This document shows, in pieces, positions 27,036-36,517 of a stretch of 64,000 bases of DNA (positions are counted from its first letter, which is position 1; every line of letters starts with the position of its first letter). A program made the translations under genes and the position numbers. The notes beneath the pieces were generated by a model. The model was not told the origin of the DNA, did not search any database, and saw only the letters and a list, made by a program, of their open reading frames with translations. This stretch comes from Acidovorax sp. T1 (lineage in GTDB: Bacteria > Pseudomonadota > Gammaproteobacteria > Burkholderiales > Burkholderiaceae_C), in the NCBI RefSeq assembly GCF_002176815.1, contig NZ_CP021648.1:1930001-1994000 (forward strand), in the 5' to 3' direction.

Positions 27036-27084
27036 TTTTAATAGCTGCTAGCGCTTGCTGGATAAGCGCTGCAGGCACTTTTGG
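27036..27084. repeat. Palindromic repeat copy, acyl-CoA dehydrogenase / mmsA spacer
   Basis: ttttaatagctgctagcgct then tgctggataagcgctgcagg, a clear copy. Confidence 0.8.
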
Positions 27085-27132
27085 CTGTTATTCGTTTACG
27101 CGCCCGCGCTGGCGTAGGCGCGGGGTAGCGTC

Positions 27133-28656
27133 TTACTTCAAGCTGATGGTGGTGTTCACGCCCTGGCTGGTGGTGCTGTCGTCAAACCAGCGGGCCGTCA
27201 CCGTTTTGGTCTGGGTGTAGAACATGATGACCTGCTTGCCGTAAGGGCCCAGGTCACCCAGCTTGGACGCGCGCGAACCCGTGAACGAGAACAGCGGCAC
27301 GGGCACGGGGATTGGCACGTTGATGCCGACCTGGCCCACATCGATCTCTTCCTGGAACTTGCGCGCTGCAGCGCCGCTTTGCGTGAAGATGGCGGTGCCG
27401 TTGCCGTTGGGGTTGGCGTTGATGAACTCGATGGCTTCATCCATGTCCTTGGCGGGCACCAGCGCCAGCACGGGGCCAAAGATCTCCTGGTCGTAAATGG
27501 CCATGCCGGGCTTCACGTTCGAGAAGATCGTCGGGCCCACGAAGTTGCCCTTTTCATAGCCGGGCACCACGGGCTTGCGGCCATCGAGCTCTAGCGTGGC
27601 GCCGTCGGCAATGCCGCGTTCGATCAGGCCTTCCACGCGGGCGAGGGCGGCGCAGGACACCAGTGGGCCCACATCGGTGCCCTTGTCGGTGCCGCCGCTC
27701 ACCTTGAGCGTCTTGGCCTTGGCTACCAGATCGGGAATCCACTTTTGCGCTTCGCCCACCAGCACCACCACGGGCAGCGCCATGCAGCGCTGGCCAGCCG
27801 CGCCAAACGATGCACCGGCAATCGCGTTGAGCGTTTGCTCCTTGTTCGCGTCGGGCAGGATGATGGCGTGGTTCTTGGCGCCCATCATGCATTGCGCACG
27901 CTTGCCAGCCAGCGTGGCGCGGTTGTAAACATGGGTGCCGACCTTGGTCGAGCCCACGAACGACACGGCCTTGATGTCCTTGTGGTCGCAGATCGCGTTC
28001 ACGGCCATTTCGCCGCCGTGGATCACGTTGAGCACGCCGGGTGGAATGCCCGCTTCGAGCGCCAGCTCGACCAGGCGCATGGTCACCATGGGGTCTTGCT
28101 CGGAGGGCTTGAGCACGAAGGTGTTGCCCGTGGCAATCGCCATCGGGAACATCCACAGCGGGATCATGGCCGGGAAGTTGAACGGCGTGATGCCTGCGCA
28201 CACGCCCAGCGGCTGCAGCAGGGTGTAGGTGTCCACGCCACCGGCCACGTTGTTGGCCAGCTCACCGAGCTGCAGGTTGCCGATGCTGGCGGCATGCTCG
28301 ACCACTTCGAGGCCGCGGAACACATCACCTTCGGCATCCGGCAGGGTCTTGCCTTGCTCTGCCGTGAGGATGGCGGCCAGCTCGGCCATGTTTTCACGGA
28401 TCAGCTGCTGCAGTTTCAGGAAGATGCGGGCGCGCGCGCCGATGGGTGTTTTCTTCCAGGTCTTGAACGCTTCCTTGGCCGAGGCCACGGCGGCGTCGAT
28501 TTCTTCGGCTGTGGCAAACGGCACACGGGCCAGCACCTCTTGCGTGGCGGGGTTGACCACGTCGCGCCACTCGGTGGTCTTGGACTCGACAAACTGGCCG
28601 CCGATCAGCAGCTTGACGGTGGGGGCCAGGGTGGCCACGTTGGTGGGTGCGTTCAT
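27133..28656 (-). CDS. mmsA: Methylmalonate-semialdehyde dehydrogenase (CoA-acylating)
   Basis: Converts methylmalonate semialdehyde to propionyl-CoA in valine catabolism. 507 residues. Start at [20 protein letters not shown]. Aldehyde dehydrogenase features: [35 protein letters not shown], and the catalytic Cys in [14 protein letters not shown], with the GQRCMA form typical of this enzyme. First gene of the leftward mmsA-dehydrogenase-mmsB run, divergent from a LysR gene. Confidence 0.95.
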   Translation of the reverse strand: MNAPTNVATLAPTVKLLIGGQFVESKTTEWRDVVNPATQEVLARVPFATAEEIDAAVASAKEAFKTWKKTPIGARARIFLKLQQLIRENMAELAAILTAEQGKTLPDAEGDVFRGLEVVEHAASIGNLQLGELANNVAGGVDTYTLLQPLGVCAGITPFNFPAMIPLWMFPMAIATGNTFVLKPSEQDPMVTMRLVELALEAGIPPGVLNVIHGGEMAVNAICDHKDIKAVSFVGSTKVGTHVYNRATLAGKRAQCMMGAKNHAIILPDANKEQTLNAIAGASFGAAGQRCMALPVVVLVGEAQKWIPDLVAKAKTLKVSGGTDKGTDVGPLVSCAALARVEGLIERGIADGATLELDGRKPVVPGYEKGNFVGPTIFSNVKPGMAIYDQEIFGPVLALVPAKDMDEAIEFINANPNGNGTAIFTQSGAAARKFQEEIDVGQVGINVPIPVPVPLFSFTGSRASKLGDLGPYGKQVIMFYTQTKTVTARWFDDSTTSQGVNTTISLK

Positions 28657-28728
28657 GGGCTTGTCTCCTGAAGGTGTTGCCAAAGCGCGGGCCAGAAGCC
28701 CGAAACCCCGCCATGGTAGCTGTGCGAA

Positions 28729-28749
28729 ATTGTCAGCACAATAGACAAT
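28729..28749. promoter_or_regulatory. Inverted repeat between mmsA and the LysR gene, candidate LysR operator
   Basis: ATTGTC - 9 bases - GACAAT sits 73 bp upstream of mmsA and 63 bp upstream of the divergent LysR start. The size and T-N11-A-like symmetry suit a LysR-type operator controlling both genes. Confidence 0.5.
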
Positions 28750-28811
28750 GGTGCGCATGTGGTTTGCAAAAATGCACATCGCTGAACCCCATCAACCCGA
28801 AAGACCACCCC

Positions 28812-29714
28812 ATGGACTGGGACAACCTGCGCTACTTTCTGGAACTGGCCCGCGCCGGCACGCTGGTGGGTGCTGCGCGGCGCCTGGCGGTGGACCACAC
28901 CACCGTGGCGCGGCGCATTCAGGCGCTGGAAAAGCAGGTGGGTTCGGCCCTGTTTGCGCGCGAAGCCGGCGGCCACCGGCTGACCGAGGCCGGGCGCGCG
29001 CTGCTGCCCCAGGTCGAGGCCATGGAGGCCGCCTTTCTGGCCGTGGAAAATGCCGCGCCCGGCGTGCGCCAAGGCCTGCACGGCCTGGTGCGCATCGGCA
29101 CCACGGAGGGTTTTGGTAACCTGATCCTGGCGCCGCAGCTGGCCCGGTTTGCACTGGACCACCCGGGGCTGGTGGTGGACCTGCTGGCGCTGCCGCGCCT
29201 GGTGCACCTGTCGCGGCGCGAGGCGGACATCGTCATCTCGCTGGAGCGCCCGGCGCGCGGCGCGGTGCTGGTGGTCAAGCTCACCGACTACGTGCTGCAG
29301 CTTTATGGCACGCGCAGCTACCTGCAGCGCCATCCCCCCATCCGCACGGCCGACGACCTGCGCGGCCACACCTTCATCAGCTATGTGGACGACCTGCTGT
29401 TCAGCAAAGAGCTGCAGATATTGGACGAGCTGCACCGCCCCGCGCACTTTGCGCTGCGCAGCACCAGCATCCTGGCGCAGTACGAGGCCGCGCGCGCTGG
29501 CGCGGGCCTGGCGGTGCTGCCAGCGTTTGTGGCGGCGCAAGACCCGGCGCTGATCCCGGTGCTGCCGGGGGTGGCGCGGTTTCAGCGCACGTTCTGGATG
29601 TCGATGCCGGGCGACAACAAGCATGTGGCGCGCATGCAGGCGACCTGGGTTTTCCTGCGCGAAGCGGTGGCGGCGCAGCAGGGGGTGCTTATGCCAGACA
29701 CGAGTGCTACATAA
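28812..29714 (+). CDS. LysR-family transcriptional regulator
   Basis: 300 residues. N-terminal winged helix MDWDNLRYFLELARAGTLVG with AVDHTTVARRIQALEKQVG as the recognition region, then a periplasmic-binding-type effector domain. Start ATG follows CACCCC with a weak site. The gene is divergent from mmsA, so it probably controls valine degradation; the ligand is not known. The AVDHTTVARR form resembles the group that acts near acyl-CoA and aldehyde dehydrogenase genes. Confidence 0.92.
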   Translation: MDWDNLRYFLELARAGTLVGAARRLAVDHTTVARRIQALEKQVGSALFAREAGGHRLTEAGRALLPQVEAMEAAFLAVENAAPGVRQGLHGLVRIGTTEGFGNLILAPQLARFALDHPGLVVDLLALPRLVHLSRREADIVISLERPARGAVLVVKLTDYVLQLYGTRSYLQRHPPIRTADDLRGHTFISYVDDLLFSKELQILDELHRPAHFALRSTSILAQYEAARAGAGLAVLPAFVAAQDPALIPVLPGVARFQRTFWMSMPGDNKHVARMQATWVFLREAVAAQQGVLMPDTSAT

Positions 29715-29759
29715 TTAATAGCTATTGGCGCTTGATGCTGTTGCGCTCAAGGCGTTTTT
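29711..29759. repeat. Palindromic repeat copy after the LysR gene
   Basis: ataattaatagctattggcg then cttgatgctgttgcgctcaa; overlaps the LysR stop codon. Confidence 0.65.
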
Positions 29760-29893
29760 CATTGGGTTCCGGCCATCCATGGCGTCTTTGCCGGATTGGG
29801 CAACCGTTCGTACGATCTGCACCCTGGCTCGCAGCGCAACTCGCGCTGCGGTCTGCAACGATGCAATGGAGGTGAGCCTCACCTACATCAAGG

Positions 29894-30172
29894 GCCTGCG
29901 GCTATGCCCAGTGGGCGCAGCCACTCATGAATGTCCTGATGGATGGCGTGGCGGGCATCTCGGATTACCAGGCGCAGCAACTGCTGGACGACCGCTATCA
30001 CTGCTTGCAGATCGTGTTCGACCCGAGTGAGACGATCGCGCTCGACGCTGTGGACAAGCTCGACCGCATGGACGAGATTGCGAAGGCGCACCCACTGGAT
30101 GCCGTGGCGCCGCACGCCAACGCCAACAACCCCGTCAGCACGGTAGAGTGGATTCGCACCGTGTGGCAGTGA
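29894..30172 (+). pseudogene. C-terminal fragment of a patatin-like protein
   Basis: An open stretch of about 92 codons reading ACGYAQWAQPLMNVLMDG, then DYQAQQLLDDRYHCLQIV and a short tail ending EWIRTVWQ. This resembles the C-terminal end of bacterial patatin-like phospholipases. The catalytic GxSxG and DG parts that should lie upstream are absent from all frames between the LysR gene and this point. I read it as a decayed remnant; the ATG at 29927 could still start a small protein. Confidence 0.45.
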
Positions 30173-30300
30173 AAGTTGGCCCGCCATCCGCCAGTGACCC
30201 TGCGCACAGTCATTGCAAGCGCGCAAGCGGCGAAGGCATCGCCAATGCGACGGTGTGACAAAGACAGGGCGGCGTGCGCCCACGGTTCACCTGGCTTGCG

Positions 30301-30459
30301 TCAGATCTTGCCCATCAGCAGCAGGATCACCAGGATCAGCACCACCAGCCCGATGCCACCGCTGGGCCCGTAGCCCCACGAGCGGCTGTGACCCCAGGTA
30401 GGCAGCGCGCCCACCAGGATGAGGATCAGGACGATGAGAAGAATCATTGAAATGGACAT
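30301..30459 (-). CDS. Small DUF3309-type membrane protein
   Basis: A 52-residue protein, MSISMILLIVLILILVGALP then TWGHSRSWGYGPSGG and a second hydrophobic helix ending LLLMGKI. The WxHSRxWGYGPSGG linker between two helices is the DUF3309 signature. AAGGAA lies 6-7 bp upstream of the ATG. Such proteins are common in Burkholderiales and have no known role. Confidence 0.88.
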   Translation of the reverse strand: MSISMILLIVLILILVGALPTWGHSRSWGYGPSGGIGLVVLILVILLLMGKI

Positions 30460-30628
30460 GGCAGTTCCTTATGGGGTGGATGTCTGCATTCTTCTCAGGT
30501 TTGGGCCCCACCCAAGCAGGCCCATGGCCTGAGGGCGCGTCAGCCATTGCCGATAGCGCGTGTGGGAGCGCCTCGCTGGTGGTCAACTGCGCCAACCATG
30601 GCGGCTTAGCGACGGGTGTGTGGCGGGT

Positions 30629-30690
30629 GCTATTAAATATAGAGCTGCTGGCGCTTGCCAAGTAAGCGCTGGCAGCTGTTTTTGCTGAAA
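30629..30690. repeat. Palindromic repeat copy, DUF3309 / CopD-like spacer
   Basis: gctattaaatatagagctgc, tggcgcttgccaagtaagcg and ctggcagctgtttttg: a clear copy. Confidence 0.8.
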
Positions 30691-30750
30691 TTCACGGCGA
30701 CTCTGCGCCATGGACCCACTGCATCAGTGCGCGCCACCCGCATCCACCTC

Positions 30751-30780
30751 CGCCCCACCCGTCGCGCGGGTGGGGCGTTT
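30751..30780 (+). terminator. Hairpin with short T tail, possible terminator
   Basis: CGCCCCACCCG (30751-30761) pairs with CGGGTGGGGCG (30767-30777), followed by TTT. No rightward gene ends nearby apart from the patatin fragment, so its role is uncertain. Confidence 0.4.
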
Positions 30781-30949
30781 GGTCAGCCAGGCGTGAGCAG
30801 GATGGCAAACACCCTCACCGGTGCCAGTGCCATGCCGGCCGAGGTGGTCAGCGCAGCAAGGCCACCGAACCCGCGCTGGAATGCCTGGCGACGGCAGCGT
30901 GAACCCGTTGGCCCCTCTGTGTTGGAAGCCCGCGTTTCAGGCCTCTGGC

Positions 30950-31417
30950 CTACCCCAGCAGCGCCACCGCCACCGTCAGCACGCCCAGCATGAGGTTGAT
31001 GCCCACCCAGGTGCGGATGCTGGCCAGCGCTTTGCCGCCAGCGGGCCAGTCGGATGCTGCCACGGACCGCTGCAGGCGCTTGAACAGTGCGAAACGAATG
31101 TGGCCGAAGATGGCCATCATCACCAGCCCGATCGTGGCCATCATGGTCCAGCCCAGTGGCATGGCAAAGCGGCCACCCGATTGCGCTGCCTCGTGCGCCG
31201 ACTGGCCAATCATCCACAGGCCGCTGGCCAGCACCAGCACTACCGCCACCAGCACGGCGGCCAAAAAACGCTGCAGCACGTTATGCATGAGCCGCACGCG
31301 CGCGGCGGGCTCCAGCGCCTGGGCTGCGGGACGCAGGAAAAAGTGGGCAAACACCATGCCGCCGATCCAGACGATGAGGGATAGCAGGTGGACGAGTTTC
31401 AGGCTGGCGTAAAGCAT
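30950..31417 (-). CDS. CopD-family integral membrane protein
   Basis: 155 residues with four membrane helices: MLYASLKLVHLLSLIVWIGG (His in the first helix), FLAAVLVAVVLVLASGLWMI, GWTMMATIGLVMMAIFGHIRF and WVGINLMLGVLTVAVALLG. The KLxHLLSLIVWIGGMVF start is typical of the CopD/YkoE-like group of small membrane proteins linked to copper or haem. Substrate unknown; no cop genes are adjacent. Confidence 0.8.
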   Translation of the reverse strand: MLYASLKLVHLLSLIVWIGGMVFAHFFLRPAAQALEPAARVRLMHNVLQRFLAAVLVAVVLVLASGLWMIGQSAHEAAQSGGRFAMPLGWTMMATIGLVMMAIFGHIRFALFKRLQRSVAASDWPAGGKALASIRTWVGINLMLGVLTVAVALLG

Positions 31418-31507
31418 GGTGTGGATCTTTGGACGGGAATGAGTGGGCAGCTGCCTGTGGCCTGGCGACGCGCATAGGGCGTGATGCCCTTGTGCGACGG
31501 CTCAGTG

Positions 31508-32875
31508 CTACGCACCTGACTGCGCGTGGCCGGGAACGCTGGCCATGTGCACCTGGTTGCCGCCGCCTTTCTTGGAAAGGTACATCGCAGCATCGGCATG
31601 GCTGAGCAGCAGGCTTTCGTCACCACCATCGTCCGGATAGATGGCAATGCCGATGCTGGGCCACATGGGCACTTGCTGGCCATCCAGATCAAAGGGCTGG
31701 GTGAATGTGGCCAGGATTTTCTCGGCCACCGCCGTCGCCTGCTCGGCCGCATGGCCGCTTTCCAGCAGCACGACAAACTCGTCACCGCCCAGCCGCGCCA
31801 CGGTGTCCGAGGCGCGCACGCATTCCAGCAGGCGCTGCGCTACGCGCTGCAGCAGCAAATCTCCCATTGCGTGGCCCAGCGTGTCGTTCACCTGCTTGAA
31901 GCGGTCCAGGTCGATGAACAGCAGCGATAGCAGTGTCTGGTCGCGCTGGGCCCGGGCCAGGGCGGTTTTCAGGCGATCCAGAAACAGCTGCCGGTTGGGC
32001 AGGTGGGTAAGCTGGTCGTATTGCGCCATCTGCTGCAGCCGTTTGCGCATTTGTGTGCGTTCTATGGCAGATGCCACCTGGGTTGAGACAAATTGCAGCA
32101 GTTCCTTGTCCCGGTCGCCATAGCGGGCCTCCTCGGAATAGCCTTGCAGCACCAGCGCGCCCACCACGCCGGCCTGGGCGTGCAGCGGCACACCCAGCCA
32201 GTAAAGCGGCCTGGGCGCGGTGGCCATATGCGGCGCCGTGGGGGGCAGGCTGTCGGGCGTGAGCAGCAGGGTCTGCCCGCTGCGGATGACGTGGGAGCAC
32301 AGCGCGTCCGCATCCAGGGAGCGCGGTGCGGGGGCCGGGTGGCGCTCGTTCACATGGTAGGGAAAGCTCACCGTGTCGTGCAGGCGGTCGTGCAGCGCGA
32401 CGGAAAAATTGGAGGCGGGCAGCAGCGTGCCGATGGTCTGGTGGATCTGTGCGAACAGCGTGACCAGGTCTTCTGCCGCCTGCGCGGCCTCGGAGATGGA
32501 ATAGATGGCCGCGTGCAGCGCTTCGGTGTGTTTGCGCTCGGTGATGTCGTGTGCCACCGCCAGCCGGACCTGCCGGTCAGCCACCCAGCGTGCCGTCCAG
32601 CGGATATGGGCGATTTGCCCATCCTTGCGCACATAGCGGTTCTCAAAATGCAGCTGGAGCTGACCTTCGGTCACGTGTTGCGCCTGGCGCTCGGTGGCGG
32701 CGAGATCGTCCGGGTGCACCATGTCCAGCATGCGCCTGCCAATGACCTCTTCGGGGGCATAGCCAAAGATTCGCTCGAATGCCGGACTGACATACACGAT
32801 GGAACTGTCGGCCTTGACGATGCACACAGCGTCCAGAATCAGGTACACGATGTTCGGGGGGGCAAGGGGCGTCAT
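31508..32875 (-). CDS. Diguanylate cyclase with PAS and GAF sensors
   Basis: 455 residues, no membrane segment. A PAS domain at about 10-125 (AFERIFGYAPEEVIGRRMLD, then RLAVAHDITERK), a GAF-like domain at 130-285, and a GGDEF domain at 295-445. The active site LGGDEFVVLL is intact and the product-inhibition site RASD lies five residues upstream, so this should be an active, feedback-inhibited enzyme making cyclic di-GMP. Divergent from a GGDEF-EAL gene 205 bp away. Confidence 0.93.
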   Translation of the reverse strand: MTPLAPPNIVYLILDAVCIVKADSSIVYVSPAFERIFGYAPEEVIGRRMLDMVHPDDLAATERQAQHVTEGQLQLHFENRYVRKDGQIAHIRWTARWVADRQVRLAVAHDITERKHTEALHAAIYSISEAAQAAEDLVTLFAQIHQTIGTLLPASNFSVALHDRLHDTVSFPYHVNERHPAPAPRSLDADALCSHVIRSGQTLLLTPDSLPPTAPHMATAPRPLYWLGVPLHAQAGVVGALVLQGYSEEARYGDRDKELLQFVSTQVASAIERTQMRKRLQQMAQYDQLTHLPNRQLFLDRLKTALARAQRDQTLLSLLFIDLDRFKQVNDTLGHAMGDLLLQRVAQRLLECVRASDTVARLGGDEFVVLLESGHAAEQATAVAEKILATFTQPFDLDGQQVPMWPSIGIAIYPDDGGDESLLLSHADAAMYLSKKGGGNQVHMASVPGHAQSGA

Positions 32876-33080
32876 CGCAGGAGTGGGAAAGTCTGGCAGG
32901 CCGGAATGAAGGCGGGTGTGGGGCGTTTTGCGAAGCGAGTGACGGCCCCATTGTGCCAGTGCAAAGCATCAATGTGGCGCTAGCCAGAAGATGTGGGCCT
33001 TGAATGCCGCTATTCTTCGGGGTGACTTTTCTGGCTTTCCTTCACTGTCCGTCTGTAGTTTTGCAAAGCCCCGATTCTTG

Positions 33081-36000
33081 ATGGTATTTCCTACAAATCT
33101 GACCCGCCACCGGCATTGGCTGTTGGGCATTGCCGTGGCTGTGCTGGGACTTTTGACCACGGCGTGGGTGGCGCAGCAGCAGGCGCGCTCAGTGGCCACG
33201 ATCTCCGAGGCTCGCTTTCTGCACGAAGCGCAGGCTTTTTCGGATGCCCTGGCGCAGCGCATGGCTACGAACACCGAAATCGTCCATGGCCTGCGGGGCC
33301 TGTTCATGGTCAACCCCGTGCTCAGCCGTGCCGACTTTGAGCGCGTTACCCGTGCGCTGGACGTGCGCCGGCGCTTCCCCGGCGTGCGCAATCTGGCCTT
33401 TACGCGCTACGTGACTGCTGCCCAGCGCCCTGCGTTTGAGGCGCGGGTGCGGGCTGACACGTCGTTGAGCCCAGCGGGGTTGCCGGACTTTGCCATCCAC
33501 CCCTTGGGCGCGCGCCCCGAGTATTTTGTGGCCGAGTACCTGTGGCCCGAAGAGGGCAGCAAGGGTGTGCTGGGGCTGGATATCAGTGCGCAGCCGGCCA
33601 ATCTGGCAGCCATGCGTTACAGCCGTGACACCGGCAAAACGGTGGTGTCGGCCCCGTTCGATCTGCTGCAGGAGCAGGACCATCGCACCGCATTTGTGCT
33701 GCGGGTACCTGTTTTTGGCCCGGCCCGACCGGGCGAGGCACCGCCGTTTCTGGGGGCGGTGGCGTCCACCATCCGCGTGCATGACCTGGTCGGAAGTCTG
33801 CGCAAGCTGGGCTACATGCATGGCATTGCGGTATCGATCACCGACCATGGCCCGGTGCATGGCGGCAAAGAGGGCAAAGAGGGCAAAGAGGGGGAAAAGG
33901 GGCTTCCCCTGCTGGCGCTGACCGACGTTCCGCTGGCCTCGGCGGCGCTGCATGAGGTGGACCTGGACGTGCACGATCGCCGCTGGCGCCTGGGCTTTTT
34001 ACCCACGCAAGATTTCCTCTCGCCGTCCGAGCGGCGCTTGCCCATGTTGGCGGGTCTGGCGGGGGCGTTGGTTTCTGCGCTGCTGGCGGCGCTGGTGGTG
34101 TTGCTGGGTCGCCAGCGCGCGCTGGCATGGGCGCAGGTGCAGGTGTCTGATGACGCACGGCGCCAGAGCGAGGAGCGCCTCAGCGCCGTTTTCAAACAGG
34201 CGGCCGTGGGAATGGCGCAGATCGATTCGCTGACCGGGCGTTTCGTTCGCGTCAACCAGAAATATGCCGACATCGTCGGTTATTCGATTGAACAAATGTG
34301 CCAGACCGATTTTCAGGCCATCACTCACCCCGATGACTTGGCCGAGGACCTGGCCCATATGGAGCGCCTGAAAGTGGGCGAAATCGCTGAATTTCACATG
34401 GAAAAGCGCTATTTTCACCGCGATGGCCACACCCTGTGGGTGGATCTGACGGTGTCGCCCATGTGGACGCCGGGGGCGCGGCCCGAGTTTCACATCGCCG
34501 TGGTGCAGGACATCACCGCCCGCAAGCAGATGGAAGACAGCCTGCGCAGCAGCGAGTTGCGCCTGCGCAGCATTCTGCAGCGCCTGCCGGTCGGCGTGTG
34601 CCTGGTGCAGCAGGACGGGCACATGGCGTTTCGCAACGAGCGGTTTGTGCAGATTTGCGGCTACACCGAGGCCGATGTGCCCACGGGCCAGGAGTGGTGG
34701 AACGCGGCGTACCCCGACGCGCAATACCGCGAGCGCGCCCGCGCCGAATGGACCGCCGCGCGTGCCAGAGCGATCGAAGGCGACGGAACCATTGAATCGG
34801 GCGAATACACCATCCAGTGCAAGAACGGCCAGCAGCGCACCGTGGAAATTGCCGGTGTGATGGTGGATGGCGGCCACCTTTTCACCCTGGTGGATCTGAG
34901 CCAGCGCAAGGCCGACGAAGAAGAGATCCGCTACCTGGCCTTCTACGACCCGCTCACGCGCCTGCCCAATCGCCGTCTGCTCATGGACCGCTTGCAGCAG
35001 GCGCTGGCCGCCAGCGCCAGACACCGGCGCAGTGGCGCCTTGCTGCTGCTGGACCTCGACAACTTCAAAACTCTGAATGAAACCCAGGGCCACGAGCGCG
35101 GCGACCTGTTGCTGCAGCAGGTGGCCCAGCGGCTGCGCGGCTGCGTGCTGGAGGACGATACCGTGGCGCGCCAGGGGGGCGATGAGTTCGTGGTGGTGCT
35201 GGAAGACCTGGGCGACAACCCCGAAGTGGCCGCAGCGCGCAGCGAGGAAATCGGCCAGAAAATCCTCTCGGCGCTGCGCGAACCCTACCAGCTCGATGGC
35301 GAGGCCCACCACAGCTCGCAGAGCATGGGCATCACCGTTTTCAGCGGCATGCGCGAAACCGTGGACGAACTGCTCAAGCGGGCGGACCTGGCCATGTACC
35401 AGGCCAAGGCAGCGGGACGGGACACGCTGCGCTTTTACGACCCGCGGATGCAGGCCGCCGTGAGCACCCGAGCGGCCATGGAGCTGGACCTTCGAGCCGG
35501 GCTGGCTCTGGGCCAGTTCGAGCTGTATTACCAGCCGCAAATGGAGCATGGCCGCATCACCGGCGCCGAGGCGCTGCTGCGCTGGCGGCACCCGCACAAC
35601 GGCTTCATCTCGCCGGCACAGTTCATTCCGCTGGCCGAGGAGTCGGGCCTGATCCTGCCGCTGGGCGAATGGGTGCTCAAGGCAGCCTGCGAGCGCCTGG
35701 CGCTGTGGGCCGATCAGCCGGGCCTTGCCGCGCTGGACCTGGCCGTCAACGTGAGCCCACGGCAGTTTCACCAGGGCGGCTTTGTGCCCCAGGTGCTGGC
35801 TGCACTGGCGGGCTCGGGCGCCGATGGGCATCGCCTCAAGCTCGAATTGACCGAAGGCCTGCTGCTGGAGGACGTGGAAGACACCATCGAAAAAATGGGT
35901 CAGCTCAGGGGTTACGGCGTGGGTTTTTCGCTCGACGACTTTGGCACCGGGTATTCATCGCTGGCCTACCTCAAGCGCCTGCCGCTGGACCAGCTCAAGA

Positions 36001-36257
36001 TCGACCAGGGCTTTGTGCGCGACGTGCTCACCGACCCCAACGACGCAGCCATCGCCCGCACCGTGGTGGCGCTGGCCACCAGCCTGGGCCTGCGCGTGAT
36101 TGCCGAGGGCGTCGAAACCGAAGCCCAGCGCAAGTTCCTGGCCCGCAACCATTGCCATGCCTGGCAAGGCTATCTGTCGAGCCCGCCGGTGCCGGCGGCC
36201 GAGTTTGAAGCGCTGGTGCTGCAGACCAATGGCCCTGCCGGGCCGCGGGCTGCGTAA
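33081..36257 (+). CDS. CHASE-PAS-PAS-GGDEF-EAL cyclic di-GMP enzyme
   Basis: 1058 residues with start at MVFPTNLTRHRHWLLG. One helix at 12-30, a periplasmic CHASE domain up to about 310, a second helix, two PAS domains, a GGDEF domain (RQGGDEFVVVL) and an EAL domain. The I-site Arg is replaced (LEDD instead of RxxD), so product inhibition may be lost. The EAL residues are all present: GAEALLRW, NVSPRQF, ELTEG, LDDFGTGYSS, KIDQGF and AEGVETEAQ. It may do both synthesis and breakdown. A GGCAAAGAG triplet repeat encodes GKEGKEGKEGEKG in the CHASE domain. Confidence 0.95.
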   Translation: MVFPTNLTRHRHWLLGIAVAVLGLLTTAWVAQQQARSVATISEARFLHEAQAFSDALAQRMATNTEIVHGLRGLFMVNPVLSRADFERVTRALDVRRRFPGVRNLAFTRYVTAAQRPAFEARVRADTSLSPAGLPDFAIHPLGARPEYFVAEYLWPEEGSKGVLGLDISAQPANLAAMRYSRDTGKTVVSAPFDLLQEQDHRTAFVLRVPVFGPARPGEAPPFLGAVASTIRVHDLVGSLRKLGYMHGIAVSITDHGPVHGGKEGKEGKEGEKGLPLLALTDVPLASAALHEVDLDVHDRRWRLGFLPTQDFLSPSERRLPMLAGLAGALVSALLAALVVLLGRQRALAWAQVQVSDDARRQSEERLSAVFKQAAVGMAQIDSLTGRFVRVNQKYADIVGYSIEQMCQTDFQAITHPDDLAEDLAHMERLKVGEIAEFHMEKRYFHRDGHTLWVDLTVSPMWTPGARPEFHIAVVQDITARKQMEDSLRSSELRLRSILQRLPVGVCLVQQDGHMAFRNERFVQICGYTEADVPTGQEWWNAAYPDAQYRERARAEWTAARARAIEGDGTIESGEYTIQCKNGQQRTVEIAGVMVDGGHLFTLVDLSQRKADEEEIRYLAFYDPLTRLPNRRLLMDRLQQALAASARHRRSGALLLLDLDNFKTLNETQGHERGDLLLQQVAQRLRGCVLEDDTVARQGGDEFVVVLEDLGDNPEVAAARSEEIGQKILSALREPYQLDGEAHHSSQSMGITVFSGMRETVDELLKRADLAMYQAKAAGRDTLRFYDPRMQAAVSTRAAMELDLRAGLALGQFELYYQPQMEHGRITGAEALLRWRHPHNGFISPAQFIPLAEESGLILPLGEWVLKAACERLALWADQPGLAALDLAVNVSPRQFHQGGFVPQVLAALAGSGADGHRLKLELTEGLLLEDVEDTIEKMGQLRGYGVGFSLDDFGTGYSSLAYLKRLPLDQLKIDQGFVRDVLTDPNDAAIARTVVALATSLGLRVIAEGVETEAQRKFLARNHCHAWQGYLSSPPVPAAEFEALVLQTNGPAGPRAA
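33864..33890 (+). repeat. Three tandem 9-bp units in the CHASE domain coding region
   Basis: GGCAAAGAG repeats three times in frame, coding Gly-Lys-Glu repeats in the periplasmic sensor domain. Unit-number change would keep the frame. Confidence 0.9.
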
Positions 36258-36287
36258 CCCGTGCCTGCAATATTGCCGCATTTTCAT

Positions 36288-36340
36288 TATCAAAATTGAT
36301 AGCTGTAAGCGCTTGTTTCATAAGCGCTAGAGGTCAATTT
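36288..36340. repeat. Palindromic repeat copy between the GGDEF-EAL gene and smc
   Basis: tatcaaaattgatagctgta, agcgcttgtttcataagcgc and tagaggtcaattt: a near-consensus copy. Confidence 0.85.
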
Positions 36341-36517
36341 GATCAAATATCCATATTGCGCAACCGGCAGGCGCCTGCCAGGTGCTTTGTGGGCTGGGGG
36401 CGGGCGGGCGGCGCGGTATCATTCCGGTCCGGCTCCAGCCTGCGGGTTTTCCCCGTGGATGCGTGCGGCCCCGGTTTTTCCTGGCGTGTCCCCATTTTTT
36501 GCCTGAACCCCTGACCC

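Larger units (their letters stand above)
30460..30949. other. Intergenic stretch with a repeat copy and a strong hairpin
   Basis: 490 bp without a convincing gene. It holds one palindromic-repeat copy (30629-30690) and a perfect 11-bp hairpin at 30751-30777. No other structure was recognised. Confidence 0.5.
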
